A stretch of 64,000 nucleotides of DNA from contig CM075344.1 of NCBI GenBank assembly GCA_037693485.1, positions 41,388,501 through 41,452,500 of the forward strand, read 5' to 3'. Shown here piece after piece: positions 22,167 through 32,468 of the stretch (positions are counted from its first letter, which is position 1; each line of letters opens with the position of its first letter). A program made the translations under genes and the position numbers. The notes beneath the pieces were generated by a model. The model was not told the DNA's origin and searched no databases. It was given only the letters and a program-made list of their open reading frames with translations. Source of the stretch: Kitagawia praeruptora (taxonomy: Eukaryota; Streptophyta; Magnoliopsida; Apiales; Apiaceae).

Positions 22167-22691
22167 GGGGGAGATTGTTAGAAATGATTGATGAGAACAG
22201 TGTTTGGAAGCTAAAGTAACAAAATAGAGTTTAGCTGGAAGCAGTCAGAGTTTAGTTAAACACTGACTGGAAGCGCAACAGAGATTGTTAAACTCTGTAG
22301 CGGTAATGTCTGAAGAGTCAACAGTGTTTGAAGATTGATACAAGATAAATATGGAAGCAATATCTTTGAAGATTGGAAAGCTGTCAAAGAGATTGAGTTG
22401 ACTTGGAAGACTTGAAGCAATCGTGATTGATATCAATTGTATAGCTTAATTATAGGAGAATCAATTACTGATTGTACGAAGCTGTATGTTTTATAAATAC
22501 AGTTAGGTTAACCCTAGAAGGGTATCGAACATTGAGAAATTCATTGATTGTAACCTAAGCAGCTCTCTGTGATATTTTACATCACTGAGAGAGGAATTGT
22601 TAATTCCAAACAGTTTTTAAGTATTAAACAGTGTGTTCTTGTTAAGTTACTCATACAGTATTTGATTACCTATTGTGTATTCGCCCTAACA
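22167..22691 (+). repeat. element A polypurine tract and 3' LTR
   Basis: GGGGGAGA (22167-22174) precedes the 516-bp LTR at 22176-22691. The TATA box is at 22492-22499. Compared with the 5' LTR I see two substitutions (near 22549 and 22659). Confidence 0.9.
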
Positions 22692-23376
22692 CCCGTTTTA
22701 GGCCCTCGGGCTAGGACGAATCGGGTCGGGCCGGGCTTTTTTCTGGTTTTTTTAAAATTTATATATATGTAATTTTGTCTTTTTCTTGCAAAACTAATAT
22801 ATTAATATACAAAAAAAGAAAATCTTACAAAAGAAACAACCTTTAAACATTTACGCCCTTTAACTTCTATAATTTAGAATACATAAAAAGAGGCACCACG
22901 AAACCTAAGCACTAAAAAATTACTAGCATAATACTTATTTTATCATAAAACATAACTGCAACTCAAGAACTTTTTACTAATAATCTGTATTATGACTTAA
23001 GGCGACCGTTAGCCATATAAATCTTCTCGTATATGACCATTTCGAGAAGCACATCCTCTACACTCAATTAGTCTTTTCAGGCTTTTTTACGGATCGGATC
23101 AGGCCGAATTTCGGGTTTCAGGCTTTTTAAACATCTCTAATCAAAGTCGAAGTAAAAAAATTCCATATTTTTGTAATTTTAATTTGATCTAAAAAGATCA
23201 AATGAATATATACGAAGAATAAAAGTTAATTATTTTATCATGTTATATATTATATTATGTTATGTTAAGTATATTGTGAAAACATATATATGTGGAATTA
23301 ATTAATTAAAGTCATGCTCACATGTAATCCTAACCATCAGAATTTTTTACTCATTAAACACCCGTTTAATTATACC

Positions 23377-24304
23377 TAGGGCTGTTCACGAACCGAGCTG
23401 TTCGCGAACAAGCTCGAGCTCGGCTCGTTAAGAGCTCGAATTGGCTCGGTTCGTTAAGAACTCGAGTCGAGCTCGAACACTAAAAAATGTTCGATAACAA
23501 AATGAGCTCGAGCCGAGCTATTAGTGAGCTCGATTAAGCTCAAAAAATACAAAATCTAAATGAAGATATAAAATACCAGCGATGCTCCAATAACCATTAA
23601 CACACCCCAAAACTCATCATGCCCCGATAAACACCTGTGATGCTCGGACTCACCTGTGATGCGCCTGGTGGAAAGTCGACTCGTCATCTCCGGCGACAAA
23701 AGTTCAGCGATATTCCGGCGTTCCATTGAGCAAAGTATAGAATAACAAAATAAGGAGAGTGGAAGCTTGAATCATGGTGAGAATTTTGTATCAGGTCGAG
23801 AGAAGGAAGGAGAAAATGCCATGGTTCTGCAAGTACAAAGAGTAAGAAGACCTTGGAGAAGAAGCTGCCTCGATATGCTAATATTATATGTATATTTGTA
23901 TTACTTGTATTAATATATGTGCATGAGCTGTCAATATTAATGTTTTTTTTTGCTAAATATTGTCAACATTAATGTTGGTATAAATTATGTGTGTGTAATA
24001 ATAAGAGTGGTTCATCTGCTTTTAAATATTAAAACGATGAAATTGTACACTTGTAATTTAAATGTTTATTAAGATCTCGAACCAAATTAATTGTTCGGGA
24101 ACAGCTCGAGCTCGGATCGAGCTCGGCTTGACTTGAGGCTGTTCGTGAACAACTCGAGTTCGGCTCGGTTCGGTCAAAACTCGGCTCGTTTCGTTAAGAA
24201 ATCAGCTCGGTTCGTTAAGATCAAAGCTCGGCTCGGTTCGTTAAGATCAAAGCTCGGCTCGTTTCGGGCAAAGCTCGGCTCGACTCGATTCGTGAACATC
24301 CCTA
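23377..24304. mobile_element. non-autonomous hAT-type element 2
   Basis: The termini TAGGGCTGTTCACGAACC and (complement) TAGGGATGTTCACGAATC form imperfect inverted repeats. The 8-bp duplication ATTATACC lies at 23369-23376 and 24305-24312. The subterminal DNA is full of GCTCGGCTCGTT words. The 928-bp element has no transposase. The matching empty site is present in the next tandem unit near 25564-25571. Confidence 0.92.
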
Positions 24305-24340
24305 ATTATACCAGTTACTGTTTTATGATACCCACCAATC

Positions 24341-25599
24341 TATCCATATCCATGCACCACCTGACTACCACCTCAGATCATCACTTTCAGTCCGTCATGA
24401 GCTAAAAATCACCATAATAAACACAATAATCACCATAGTCAAGTCAAGTCATTTGAACACTGTCCCAGACCCCTGCTTTTTTAGAACGACAACAATGAAT
24501 CCAAAAGATTTTATGGTGACATTTTTCTGCATTACCTGCCCATGAAAATATATTTGGACGATGTACTTTGGAGAGTCAATTTTTTATTTGGAGAATCTAT
24601 TAAAATATTTAAATTATAAAGATATAAATATAGATTTGTATAAATAAGTAGACCGAAATACAAAAATTTAAAATTATGTAACAAAGTAAGAATACCAAAA
24701 AAATAGATACATTTATGTATAATAAGTAAGCTGAAATATCAAATAAAAATTGAAGTATCAAAGTTAGAAATGCACAAAAAGCCCTTCGGGCCGGGTTTTA
24801 TTCGGGCTTTAAAAAGTCCGGGCTTTTTAAGAATCGGGTCGGGCCGGGCTTTTCAAAAAATTGGGCCGGGCCGGGCTTTCTCTAAAATATTAGGCCCATT
24901 TTAGGCCCTCGGGCTGGGCCGAATCGGGTCGGGCCGGGCTTTTTTCTGGTTTTTTTAAAATTTATATATATGTAATTTTGTCTTTTTCTTGCAAAACTAA
25001 TATATTAATATACAAAAAAAGAAAATCTTACAAAAGAAACAACCTTTAAACATTTACGCCCTTTAACTTCTATAATTTAGAATACATAAAAAGAGGCACC
25101 ACGAAACCTAAGTACTAAAAAATTACTAGCATAATACTTATTTTATCATAAAACATAACTGCAACTCAAGAACTTTTTACTAATAATCTGTATTATGACT
25201 TAAGTCGACCGTTAGCCATATAAATCTTCTCGTATATGACCATTTCGAGAAGCACATCCTCTACACTCAATTAGTCTTTTCAGGCTTTTTTACGGATCGG
25301 ATCAGGTCGAATTTCGGGCTTCAGGCTTTTTGAACATCTCTAATCAAAGTCGAAGTAAAAAAATTCCATATTTTTAATTTGATCTAAAAAGATCAAATGA
25401 ATATATACGAAGAATAAAAGTTAATTATTTTATCATGTTATATATTATATTATGTTATGTTAAGTATATTGTGAAAACATATATACGTGGAATTAATTAA
25501 TTAAAGTCATGCTCACATGTAATCCTAACCATCAGAATTTTTTACTCATTCAACACCCGTTTAATTATACCAGTTACTATTTCACGATACCCACTAATC
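24341..25599. repeat. 1.26-kb tandem unit, copy 2
   Basis: This uninterrupted 1,259-bp copy runs from TATCCATATCC to the start of the next identical word. It contains hAT-type element 1 with the same target duplication as in copy 1, so that element was in place before the unit was duplicated. Confidence 0.88.
24765..25342. mobile_element. non-autonomous hAT-type element 1, copy 2
   Basis: This is the 578-bp uninterrupted copy, with TAGAAATG and CATCTCTA ends and ATCAAAGT at 24757-24764 and 25343-25350. It shows the empty site of element A near 24900 (GCCCATTTTAGG). Confidence 0.88.
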
Positions 25600-25860
25600 T
25601 ATCCATATCCATGCACCACCTGACTACCACCTCAGATCATCACTTTCAGTCCGTCATGAGCTAAAAATCACCATAATAAACACAATAATCACCATAGTCA
25701 AGTCAAGTCATTTGAACACTGTCCCAGACCCCTGCTTTTTTAGAACAACAACAATGAATCCAAAAAATTTTATGGTGACATTTTTCTGCATTACTTGCCC
25801 ATGAAAATATATCTCGACAATGTACTTTGGAGAATCAATTTTTTTTTTTTTGGAGAATCT
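25600..25860. repeat. 1.26-kb tandem unit, copy 3 (partial)
   Basis: Similarity to copies 1 and 2 runs from TATCCATATCC to a T-run and GGAGAATCT, then stops. The hAT-type element is not included. Confidence 0.8.
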
Positions 25861-26135
25861 TAAGAACAGAATTTGAAAGGAACATAAAATAAGGCCAGTA
25901 GCTTTGCATAGGAAACAATACAGGTTTTAGGTTTTATTAATAGAAGCTGTCCAGCATAAGATAGAAAATAAGACGTCCAACAAGAAATTTGTTGACAAAT
26001 ATTATTAACCAACACCATAAAATCAGATTTAGACAGCCTCTAAGTGATAAGTCACCCAGAAATGTGATTGGTAACTCACCGCATTGAAAACCTGATTTCT
26101 CCAAAATTGCATGAATGGCTCCCACTGAACATTAG
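25861..26135 (-). pseudogene. LINE reverse-transcriptase remnant
   Basis: The minus strand encodes, across a frameshift, a stretch typical of plant L1-type RT C-terminal to the catalytic centre: GELPITFLGD, then RLSKSDFMVLVNNICQQISCW and FLSYAGQLLLIK. The remainder of the LINE is absent. Confidence 0.7.
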
Positions 26136-27061
26136 CAAAGAAACAAGCTCATTTATTGGGATTCGCTTTCAGACCAGAATACAAAGAAAAATCCGAGACT
26201 TGTAGTAATAATATGTCAGGAATAGCAGTATAGCAGTGCCTTAGTAGTTTTAATAGTATTGGTAAGGGTAGACTGGTAGTTGTGTTCTATTCCATTTCAG
26301 AGTTAGATACAGATGTGGAGTTCTATATATGATGAATATACAGAAAAGGGACTTCGTCCACCACTTTCTCTAATTTCTATCACTCTCTCTCTCTCTCTAT
26401 CTTGCTTCTCCAAGCGTGTATCTCCCTCACTTCTGCTCTCCCTCTCTCTCTATCTGATCTGTTCTGTATCTCTCTGCTCTGTCTCTATCTCCCTCTCTGA
26501 ATTCTTATTCTCTCTATCAATCTATCTCTAATTACTGCTATTCTACTTGTAATATTCATTTCTGCACTTATAAATACAAAAATACTAAAAACATACAAAT
26601 ACACAAAACTATAAAAGTATAGTTCCGGACAGAGTCAATATCTCATCCATGTTATATAATAAACAATCGACAACAAGATGCTCCTTCAACTTAAAGTAAG
26701 GTGCAATCAGTGCAGTGCACTCTGTGCATGTTAAGTTCATTTTGGTGGTTCCCAAGTGTACCACCAGGTCCACATCCTGCGATTATGTTCCTATAAAGCA
26801 TTCACCGATTCACGTAATGTATCTCCAGCACAGTGCAACCAACATAAAGCTTCATTTTTCCTTATTACTATGTATCAGTAATCTAATTAGAGTGAATTAT
26901 GCTTTGGACTTGAACTAAAATTTGCCTACAATTTTGTCTTTAAAAAAAAAACTTTTAAGCTACATTAGTCCTTTAAAAAAAAACTTTTAAGCTACATTAG
27001 TCCTTTAAACTACTACTACTATATAAGTATCAAGTATAAAACATTCTACCAGCTAAACCTA
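26136..27061. other. intergenic DNA with CT-rich tract and a 33-bp duplication
   Basis: A (CT)n-rich pyrimidine stretch lies at 26375-26520. A unit of about 33 bp containing CTTTTAAGCTACATTAG is duplicated at about 26940-27004. No gene is supported. Confidence 0.6.
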
Positions 27062-27069
27062 CCACCGTT

Positions 27070-27621
27070 TAGGGATGGCAATCGGGTCGGTTGGTTCGGA
27101 TTTTGTGAAAATCAGACCCGGACCCAAATATATATGTTGGACCCAGATCCGGACCCAGACCCGATTGAAACCCGAATTCCTAGATCCAGACCCGATCCGT
27201 TGGGTGTCGGTTCGGTTCGGGTTTTAATCGGGTCTCAATTTATTTATACAATTATTTATCAACATGTTTTTTTTTTGAAATAATAATTTATCAACTAGAA
27301 CACTATATTTAATCAAATGTCAAGAAAAAATGTAAATTTTAATTAAGCGCATGCATCATCCAAATATGTATAATTAAAAGATGAATAGGAAAAATATGTA
27401 TATCAATTTGTAACATTTATATATCAAAAATTGACTTGAATGCTTTATAAGATGAGTCTCTTAATAGTTTATGAACAAAAAAAACTGTTGACAAGATTTC
27501 GAGAAAGATATAGTAACCTTAAGTTGAATACGGCATAAATTAATAGCATTAAAATATTTAGACTATTTAAAAATTAATAACTAAAAACATATTATTATAT
27601 ACATAATACACTATATTATAC

Positions 27622-27663
<42 letters not shown>

Positions 27664-27895
27664 TTATATTTGTATTTCGGATCGGATCCGGGTTTGAGAT
27701 GGGTTCAGTTCAATTTTCGGGTTTCGGTTCCGGTTCGGTTCAGTTTGAACAAAACCCAAACCCGACCCAAAATTTATTCGGGTCTAGAAATAAATCCCAA
27801 ACCCAGATCCATATCCAGAATTTCGGGTTCGGTTAGACCCAATCGGATAGGAACGGATCGGGTATCCATCGGGTCGGGACAAATTGCCATCCCTA
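27070..27895. mobile_element. non-autonomous hAT-type element 3
   Basis: The ends TAGGGATGGCAAT and ATTGCCATCCCTA are inverted repeats, and the 8-bp duplication CCACCGTT lies at 27062-27069 and 27896-27903. Subterminal CGGGTCGG/CCCGACCC words are dense. An (AT)n microsatellite lies inside at about 27628-27656. The 826-bp element has no transposase. Confidence 0.92.
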
Positions 27896-27903
27896 CCACC
27901 GTT

Positions 27904-28233
27904 TGCCCTTACAGCTTTAAGCCCCAATACTATACCACGGACACCATAAGTCCATAACTAATGATAGCTGCAAGGGAGAATGTTCGATAGTGGTTACATA
28001 AATTGACCTAATTATCAATTAAGTTCAAGTGAAACAAAATAGATTTTGAAACAAAATGGTTGTAACTCATGCAAAGAAATAAATCAAGCACCTAAAACTC
28101 AAAGGAAAAAAAACAGTAACTTCAAGGGGGACAACAGAAACAATTGATGGCATAAAGTAAATTGCCACACAAATTCCAACAGTTGCATATTTGGAGTAAT
28201 ACATATAAGACACCATACTTATGTTCTCAATGC
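27904..28233. other. intergenic DNA, probable 3' region of kelch-like gene 2
   Basis: No feature is recognised. It lies immediately downstream of the minus-strand ORF and should contain its 3' untranslated region. Confidence 0.4.
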
Positions 28234-29478
28234 TCAAACAAACCAACAACTACAGGGAACACCATAAGTAAACTCCTGTTTAGTATTAATGAACAAACTA
28301 GTACTATGGAGCAATTCAGCCCTAAAATACTCCACATGGTCTTCTTCCCTTGCATAAGAAAACATTCCTGGATTCCAATATATTGAATGAACTTCATCTT
28401 TAATGACAGTGGGGTATGAATAAGACTCAGCAGCAACCTGAAAAATGCTCAGGGTAGCGACACTAGAAAGCTCATCACGAAAAGGCGCACCAGGATAGCA
28501 CACTACCCCCAAGATTCTTGCTCCTTGGTCCAAAGTAAACATATAGGTTCTCCAAGTCGATATGTCCGTATTTACTTCAGTGGGCATACCAAATACATCA
28601 TGAAAGAACTTCTTATCAGGTGCTAGATTTGGTCGCAAAAATAAATCCTCGTGCGGCTTCCACGAGGAAGAAGCACAAATGTCAGAAGGTCCAGACCCTT
28701 GACGAGTAAAGATTCCAAATATTCTATTTCCAATTACTTGAGTTTGTGCTTCAAACAAAGGGCGGGGATGAATAAATTGGGTATTATAGGAAAGGGCACC
28801 ATATGGATCAAAAAATGTGCCCCAAGTTTCGGTGTCTAAATCAAAAGACACAACAACGTGAACAGAAGTGGTAAAATAAACCTTGGTTCCAAGAATCAGA
28901 TGAGATTGGAAATAAATAGAAAGTGACATTTGATTTAAAGGCTTACGAGCCAAGACCCTCCACGAAGCATCAGAAGGGGAATAGACTTCAAAGTTAAAGA
29001 CTCTACATGAGGAGGAACTAGTAGTCCTCGAAAGAACGTAGAGCTTATTATCATATGCAAAAACAAGAGGAAACAATTTATCCAAGTTCATGGGATTACG
29101 AATATTCTTTAAAAACTTACTGCCTCTAAAATTTTCTGAAGGATCAAGATTGAGAAGACGATCTCTTTTAAGAGTAAAAACATGATTTTTGTTTTGCCCG
29201 ACAATGTAAAAATAGGGTTCAATATAAGCAAAAGAGCACTCACAATCAGGTAAAACACCAGGTTGGAATACAATAAGAGGCAACAATTCATCACGTGATT
29301 TTGAAGATCGATATAAATTCAGTGCATCTATTTTGAACAATATATAAATCCCATCTACTCTTCGAACAAACATAAAGAGGTGTCGATTGTCACCTGACCT
29401 GGTTAATTCTGCCATCTTTTCAACATCTCTGTTATGGCTGTTATCGTAGCTATTGCTGCAACTGCTACTCATTGTCAA
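28234..29478 (-). CDS. kelch-like beta-propeller protein 2, function unknown
   Basis: This intronless 414-residue ORF is a paralogue of the gene at 2213-3415. Shared blocks include FAYIEPYFYIVGQNK near residue 95, PMNLDKLFPLVFAYDNKLYVLS near residue 145, and a strand ending WGTFFDPYG near residue 230. The spacing of kelch-type strands (YVLS...FEVYSPSDASW) supports a beta-propeller. No F-box is visible. The C-terminus CWFV again fits a CaaX pattern. The N-terminus has a serine/asparagine-rich leader of about 20 residues that the paralogue lacks. I chose the first ATG; a Met two codons later is equally possible. The two genes stand about 25 kb apart in the same orientation, separated mainly by transposons. 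Confidence 0.78.
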   Translation of the reverse strand: MTMSSSCSNSYDNSHNRDVEKMAELTRSGDNRHLFMFVRRVDGIYILFKIDALNLYRSSKSRDELLPLIVFQPGVLPDCECSFAYIEPYFYIVGQNKNHVFTLKRDRLLNLDPSENFRGSKFLKNIRNPMNLDKLFPLVFAYDNKLYVLSRTTSSSSCRVFNFEVYSPSDASWRVLARKPLNQMSLSIYFQSHLILGTKVYFTTSVHVVVSFDLDTETWGTFFDPYGALSYNTQFIHPRPLFEAQTQVIGNRIFGIFTRQGSGPSDICASSSWKPHEDLFLRPNLAPDKKFFHDVFGMPTEVNTDISTWRTYMFTLDQGARILGVVCYPGAPFRDELSSVATLSIFQVAAESYSYPTVIKDEVHSIYWNPGMFSYAREEDHVEYFRAELLHSTSLFINTKQEFTYGVPCSCWFV

Positions 29479-29869
29479 TGATCAGCTATTGCTACTCCAT
29501 ATCAACAATCGGATCGCCGCATATGGGGATTTTTAAGTGGCTTTGCTGGGCCAAAGGTAGCCTGTAGGCTTCAAATACCCTGGATATGATATTTATATAA
29601 TTTTTGACTGGGAAATTCGTTTCGTCCCTGAATTTAATTTAATATATACTTTTTATATATGATATAGTAAAGTATTATATGTTTATAACATAATAAATAA
29701 TATTTTATTTATGATAATTTTATATAGTTATTTTACCTAAAATAGTGTAGAATGTTTTTAAATTTTTTTCATTTATTTTATTTTTAAACAGTCGAAGCGC
29801 TTCACAATGGCGTGAAAATTTTGTTAACTGTTAATCTCTATTGGACCGCTTTTCTCGACCAAGGGTCAG
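29479..29869. other. intergenic DNA upstream of kelch-like gene 2
   Basis: AT-rich sequence with no coding content; it should hold the promoter of the minus-strand gene. No motif can be singled out. Confidence 0.4.
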
Positions 29870-30213
29870 TTTGTTTGCGGTAGAACGATGAAGATTGCAG
29901 GTCTGGGTCTCGGTGTTGGAGACAGAAACAGTTGGCATTTTAGAGGCATTAAAATGGCTTGATGAACAAGATGCATCAGAACAGGATGGAACTTGGGGAT
30001 ATTATTGAGCATTGCAGATCCATCATGGAAAGAAAGAGTGGAGTGTCAGTTGTTTTTATTAGGAAGCATGCAAACAGGGTAGCTCACTTGTTAGCTAGGT
30101 TACCTTGTATGATTAATAGCTTCGTTGATCATTTGTCTCCTCCAATATGTGTGCTGAAGACACTTTTGTCGGATGTTTAATCTTTAATGAAATTGCTTTT
30201 TTCAAAAAAAAAA
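29870..30213 (+). pseudogene. RNase H-domain remnant with poly(A), LINE 3' end
   Basis: In two frames the plus strand encodes part of a plant RNase H domain: ETVGILEALKWLDEQ near 29920, then after a frameshift LGDIIEHCRSIMERK and FIRKHANRVAHLLARL. This is the C-terminal domain found in many plant L1-type LINEs. A stop at 30178-30180 is followed by TTTAATGAAATT and an A-run at 30204-30213, as in a 5'-truncated LINE insertion. I could not identify the target duplication. Confidence 0.65.
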
Positions 30214-32468
30214 CATATATTTTGAGTACTTGTTTTATAATTTTAATCCATAAACATCAAAATCTAATAATAAAATAAAATTTGTAGCATTATTATCAAA
30301 TTCTAGTAATCAATACGATCTTTGAGTTGGTTAATTTAAGTTGAATACCATTACTGTGTAACCTGATTTCTTCTAATGTAGTAGGATCAGACCAGTTGTA
30401 TAATCGTTTTCCGTGTTGGAAGCATAGCATATGAAGAAATTATGGTCGTCATAACAGTCCACAAGACCAAGTGATGCAAAGAAACCAGACACACCAGTTT
30501 AAGCGAAGCCTGTACAAGAGGCTCCTGGAAATTTAACAAAAGTTGAGGCTGATGTTTTCAGGATAAAGGGAAAAAGCTGCTTTCAATTTGTGAATTTGGT
30601 AAATCATTTAGGAGTTGGGTTTTGCTTTGCATGTTTGGGAACACTTGATCTGCTGCTGCTGGTGATCTTGTTTTAGTATATATGTTTTAGATACCTCGCT
30701 GCAAGTGCAATTGAAATGACATCTGCAACTCATATCAACTTAGTGCAAATGAAATGACATATGCAACTCATATCAATGTGATCTGTGTATACAACATGTA
30801 AGCAATAATATATTGTGCTTGATTTCATTTTGTTGTACTGTATAACTTAGTGCCTTTCTGAGTGATAAATCATAGCGTTGTTCATGCTTGATTAAATGGT
30901 TCTATAAAGAGTAAGTAAAACAGTTGTCCTAATTGCACGACTGGATTGTTATTATTGTGCCGTTCTTTGTGCTTGTTTTATAATTGAAATGTAAATTTTG
31001 TATTTAGTGTGCATATTTTTATGATAGGAGTCCAAATATTGTTTTAGCTCTTTCGTTGTATGTATATCTTTACGTGATGCTGCATTACATCTTCTTTGGG
31101 TGCTTGATTCATGGTCACTGGTCAGTAGTCCAAATTACTAACAACATATTTGACTCTTCTCGCAAAGTGTATATGGCATGATTTGACGAATATATATACC
31201 AGGTTCTATAATTCGACTCTCGCTGGTGCTTATGCTACGTCTTTGATATGTGGACACAATTTTCTTTAAAAGCAGAGATGTGATCCTATAGCTGTTTGCC
31301 CATTTACATCCTTCAAAAGTACAGGAAGAGAGTGCTACTTTAAACTAAATTCTCTTACTCTTTCATTTCTACCATTATAGGATTGATATCAGAGTTTACT
31401 ACTTAAAAACAAATTGATTAGCATTTTTAAATATATAAGCGAGTTGTTGAACAATGGAGTCCATGTTCAGTTGTGAACTTAGCTAGATTTGGAATGTGCC
31501 GATAGAGTTGAGCATAACTAGTTGTATTGGAATATTTAAAGCTTACATTCTGATAGTAAGATTGTCTCTAAATCTTATAATCCGAGAATTATATCTGATA
31601 AATTGTTCCGACAAAAAGTAATTATACTGAGGATTAGAAGTTATGAGCTAATGGTTAAGACGTGAAAGTCATCCTGAAGAGAGGTTGAGAAGGAGCTATC
31701 ACATTCGTATTCAAGATCTTCGAAACCCCAAAATTCGTCTTCCTCTTCTTCTTCGAATGGCATTTTCCACTTTTCTTTATCAATTTCTCCTTCCATTAAC
31801 ATTACTTTCAATACCTGTCAATTCAATTGCACCACATTTGTTGTTACAATCATATATAAAAAAAACAGCTATGCGATTTCTAATCTGAGATTCTTGATTT
31901 GCAAAACTTGTCGAAAATTATAAACTTGATGGAGATACAAGTGTGTGCATATAGTATACACACGTAGTCATGAAAGTGAAACTAAGCTTGTGATGGTTGA
32001 ACTAACCCGTGAGAGATGATTCGCATGCATGCCAAACATTAAAGAATCAAATCCTTCTATATTTTGTCCTTCACTGTGAACATGTGTTTAAAGTCGCATC
32101 ACAAACAAACAACTGCACTTATTATATTTGATTTCTACTGTGCTACAATTTGTTTGATTGCAATAATAATACATATTAAGCTACAAATGCTCAGTTGTAT
32201 TCACAACTCGTGAAGATATGAAATAGTGATGGTATCGAATAACATACATCAGTCCATTCATGCACACCATGATCAGGCAAAATGATCATTTGTTAACTTC
32301 TAAGTTTGAGGCTAGTTAGAAATGTACAGACGAACAGAGCATAAGAGTTAGTTGTAATAACAAACTACAAAGTATGGTGTAGGTGAAAATAGACAAATTA
32401 AGATCCATCTAATAAGCATATATCAAGGTAGGTAGAATATTCATCAGCAGGTACAAACTTGATATTAC
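30214..32468. other. intergenic DNA, no gene supported
   Basis: Sequence around 30700-30780 holds a loose direct repeat of about 40 bp (AATGACATMTGCAACTCATATCAA). A tRNA-like A-box (TGGTTAAGACG) occurs near 31650 without a convincing B-box. The segment next to 32468 should contain the end of the kinase gene, whose last exon I could not find. Confidence 0.4.

Larger units (their letters stand above)
7029..22691 (+). mobile_element. LTR retrotransposon A, Ty1/copia, Sirevirus-like, 15.7 kb with nested element C
   Basis: Two 516-bp LTRs starting TGTTAG and ending CTAACA flank the element, and the 5-bp duplication CCCGT lies on both sides (7024-7028 and 22692-22696). The order is LTR, initiator-Met PBS, truncated gag, pol fragment (integrase core, RT, RNase H), a 2-kb spacer, a large third ORF and a polypurine tract. 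A third ORF after pol and a Met PBS fit the Sirevirus lineage. Nucleocapsid, protease and the start of integrase are deleted, and an in-frame stop lies near the end of pol, so it is not autonomous. The LTRs differ at only two positions by eye. Confidence 0.93.
6894..23139. mobile_element. non-autonomous hAT-type element 1, copy 1 (split by element A)
   Basis: The termini are TAGAGATG at 6894 and CATCTCTA ending at 23139, with near-palindromic extension (AAAAAGCC on each side). The 8-bp target duplication ATCAAAGT lies at 6886-6893 and 23140-23147, as expected for the hAT superfamily. Removing element A and one copy of its duplication leaves 578 bp, the same as copy 2. The interior is rich in GGGCCGGGCTTT words and has no transposase. 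Confidence 0.88.
6489..24340. repeat. 1.26-kb tandem unit, copy 1, interrupted by later insertions
   Basis: The unit starts TATCCATATCCATGCACC and is read as 6489-7028, then 22692-23376, then 24313-24340. Between these pieces lie element A (7029-22691) and a hAT-type element (23377-24304). Without the insertions it matches copy 2 (24341-25599) closely. Copy 1 lacks about 22 bp present in copies 2 and 3 (compare 6680 with 24537). It contains the first copy of the 578-bp hAT-type element. Confidence 0.85.

Noticed and set aside
24091..24405. A 104-residue ORF rich in ARF/SLR repeats
   Set aside because: It is a translation of the GCTCGGCTCG subterminal repeats of hAT-type element 2 running into flanking DNA.
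27615..27660. (AT)n tract as a regulatory element
   Set aside because: It is an ordinary microsatellite inside hAT-type element 3 with nothing linking it to a gene.
31640..31700. tRNA gene or SINE suggested by TGGTTAAGACG
   Set aside because: The A-box-like word stands alone. No cloverleaf, B-box or A-tail could be recognised.
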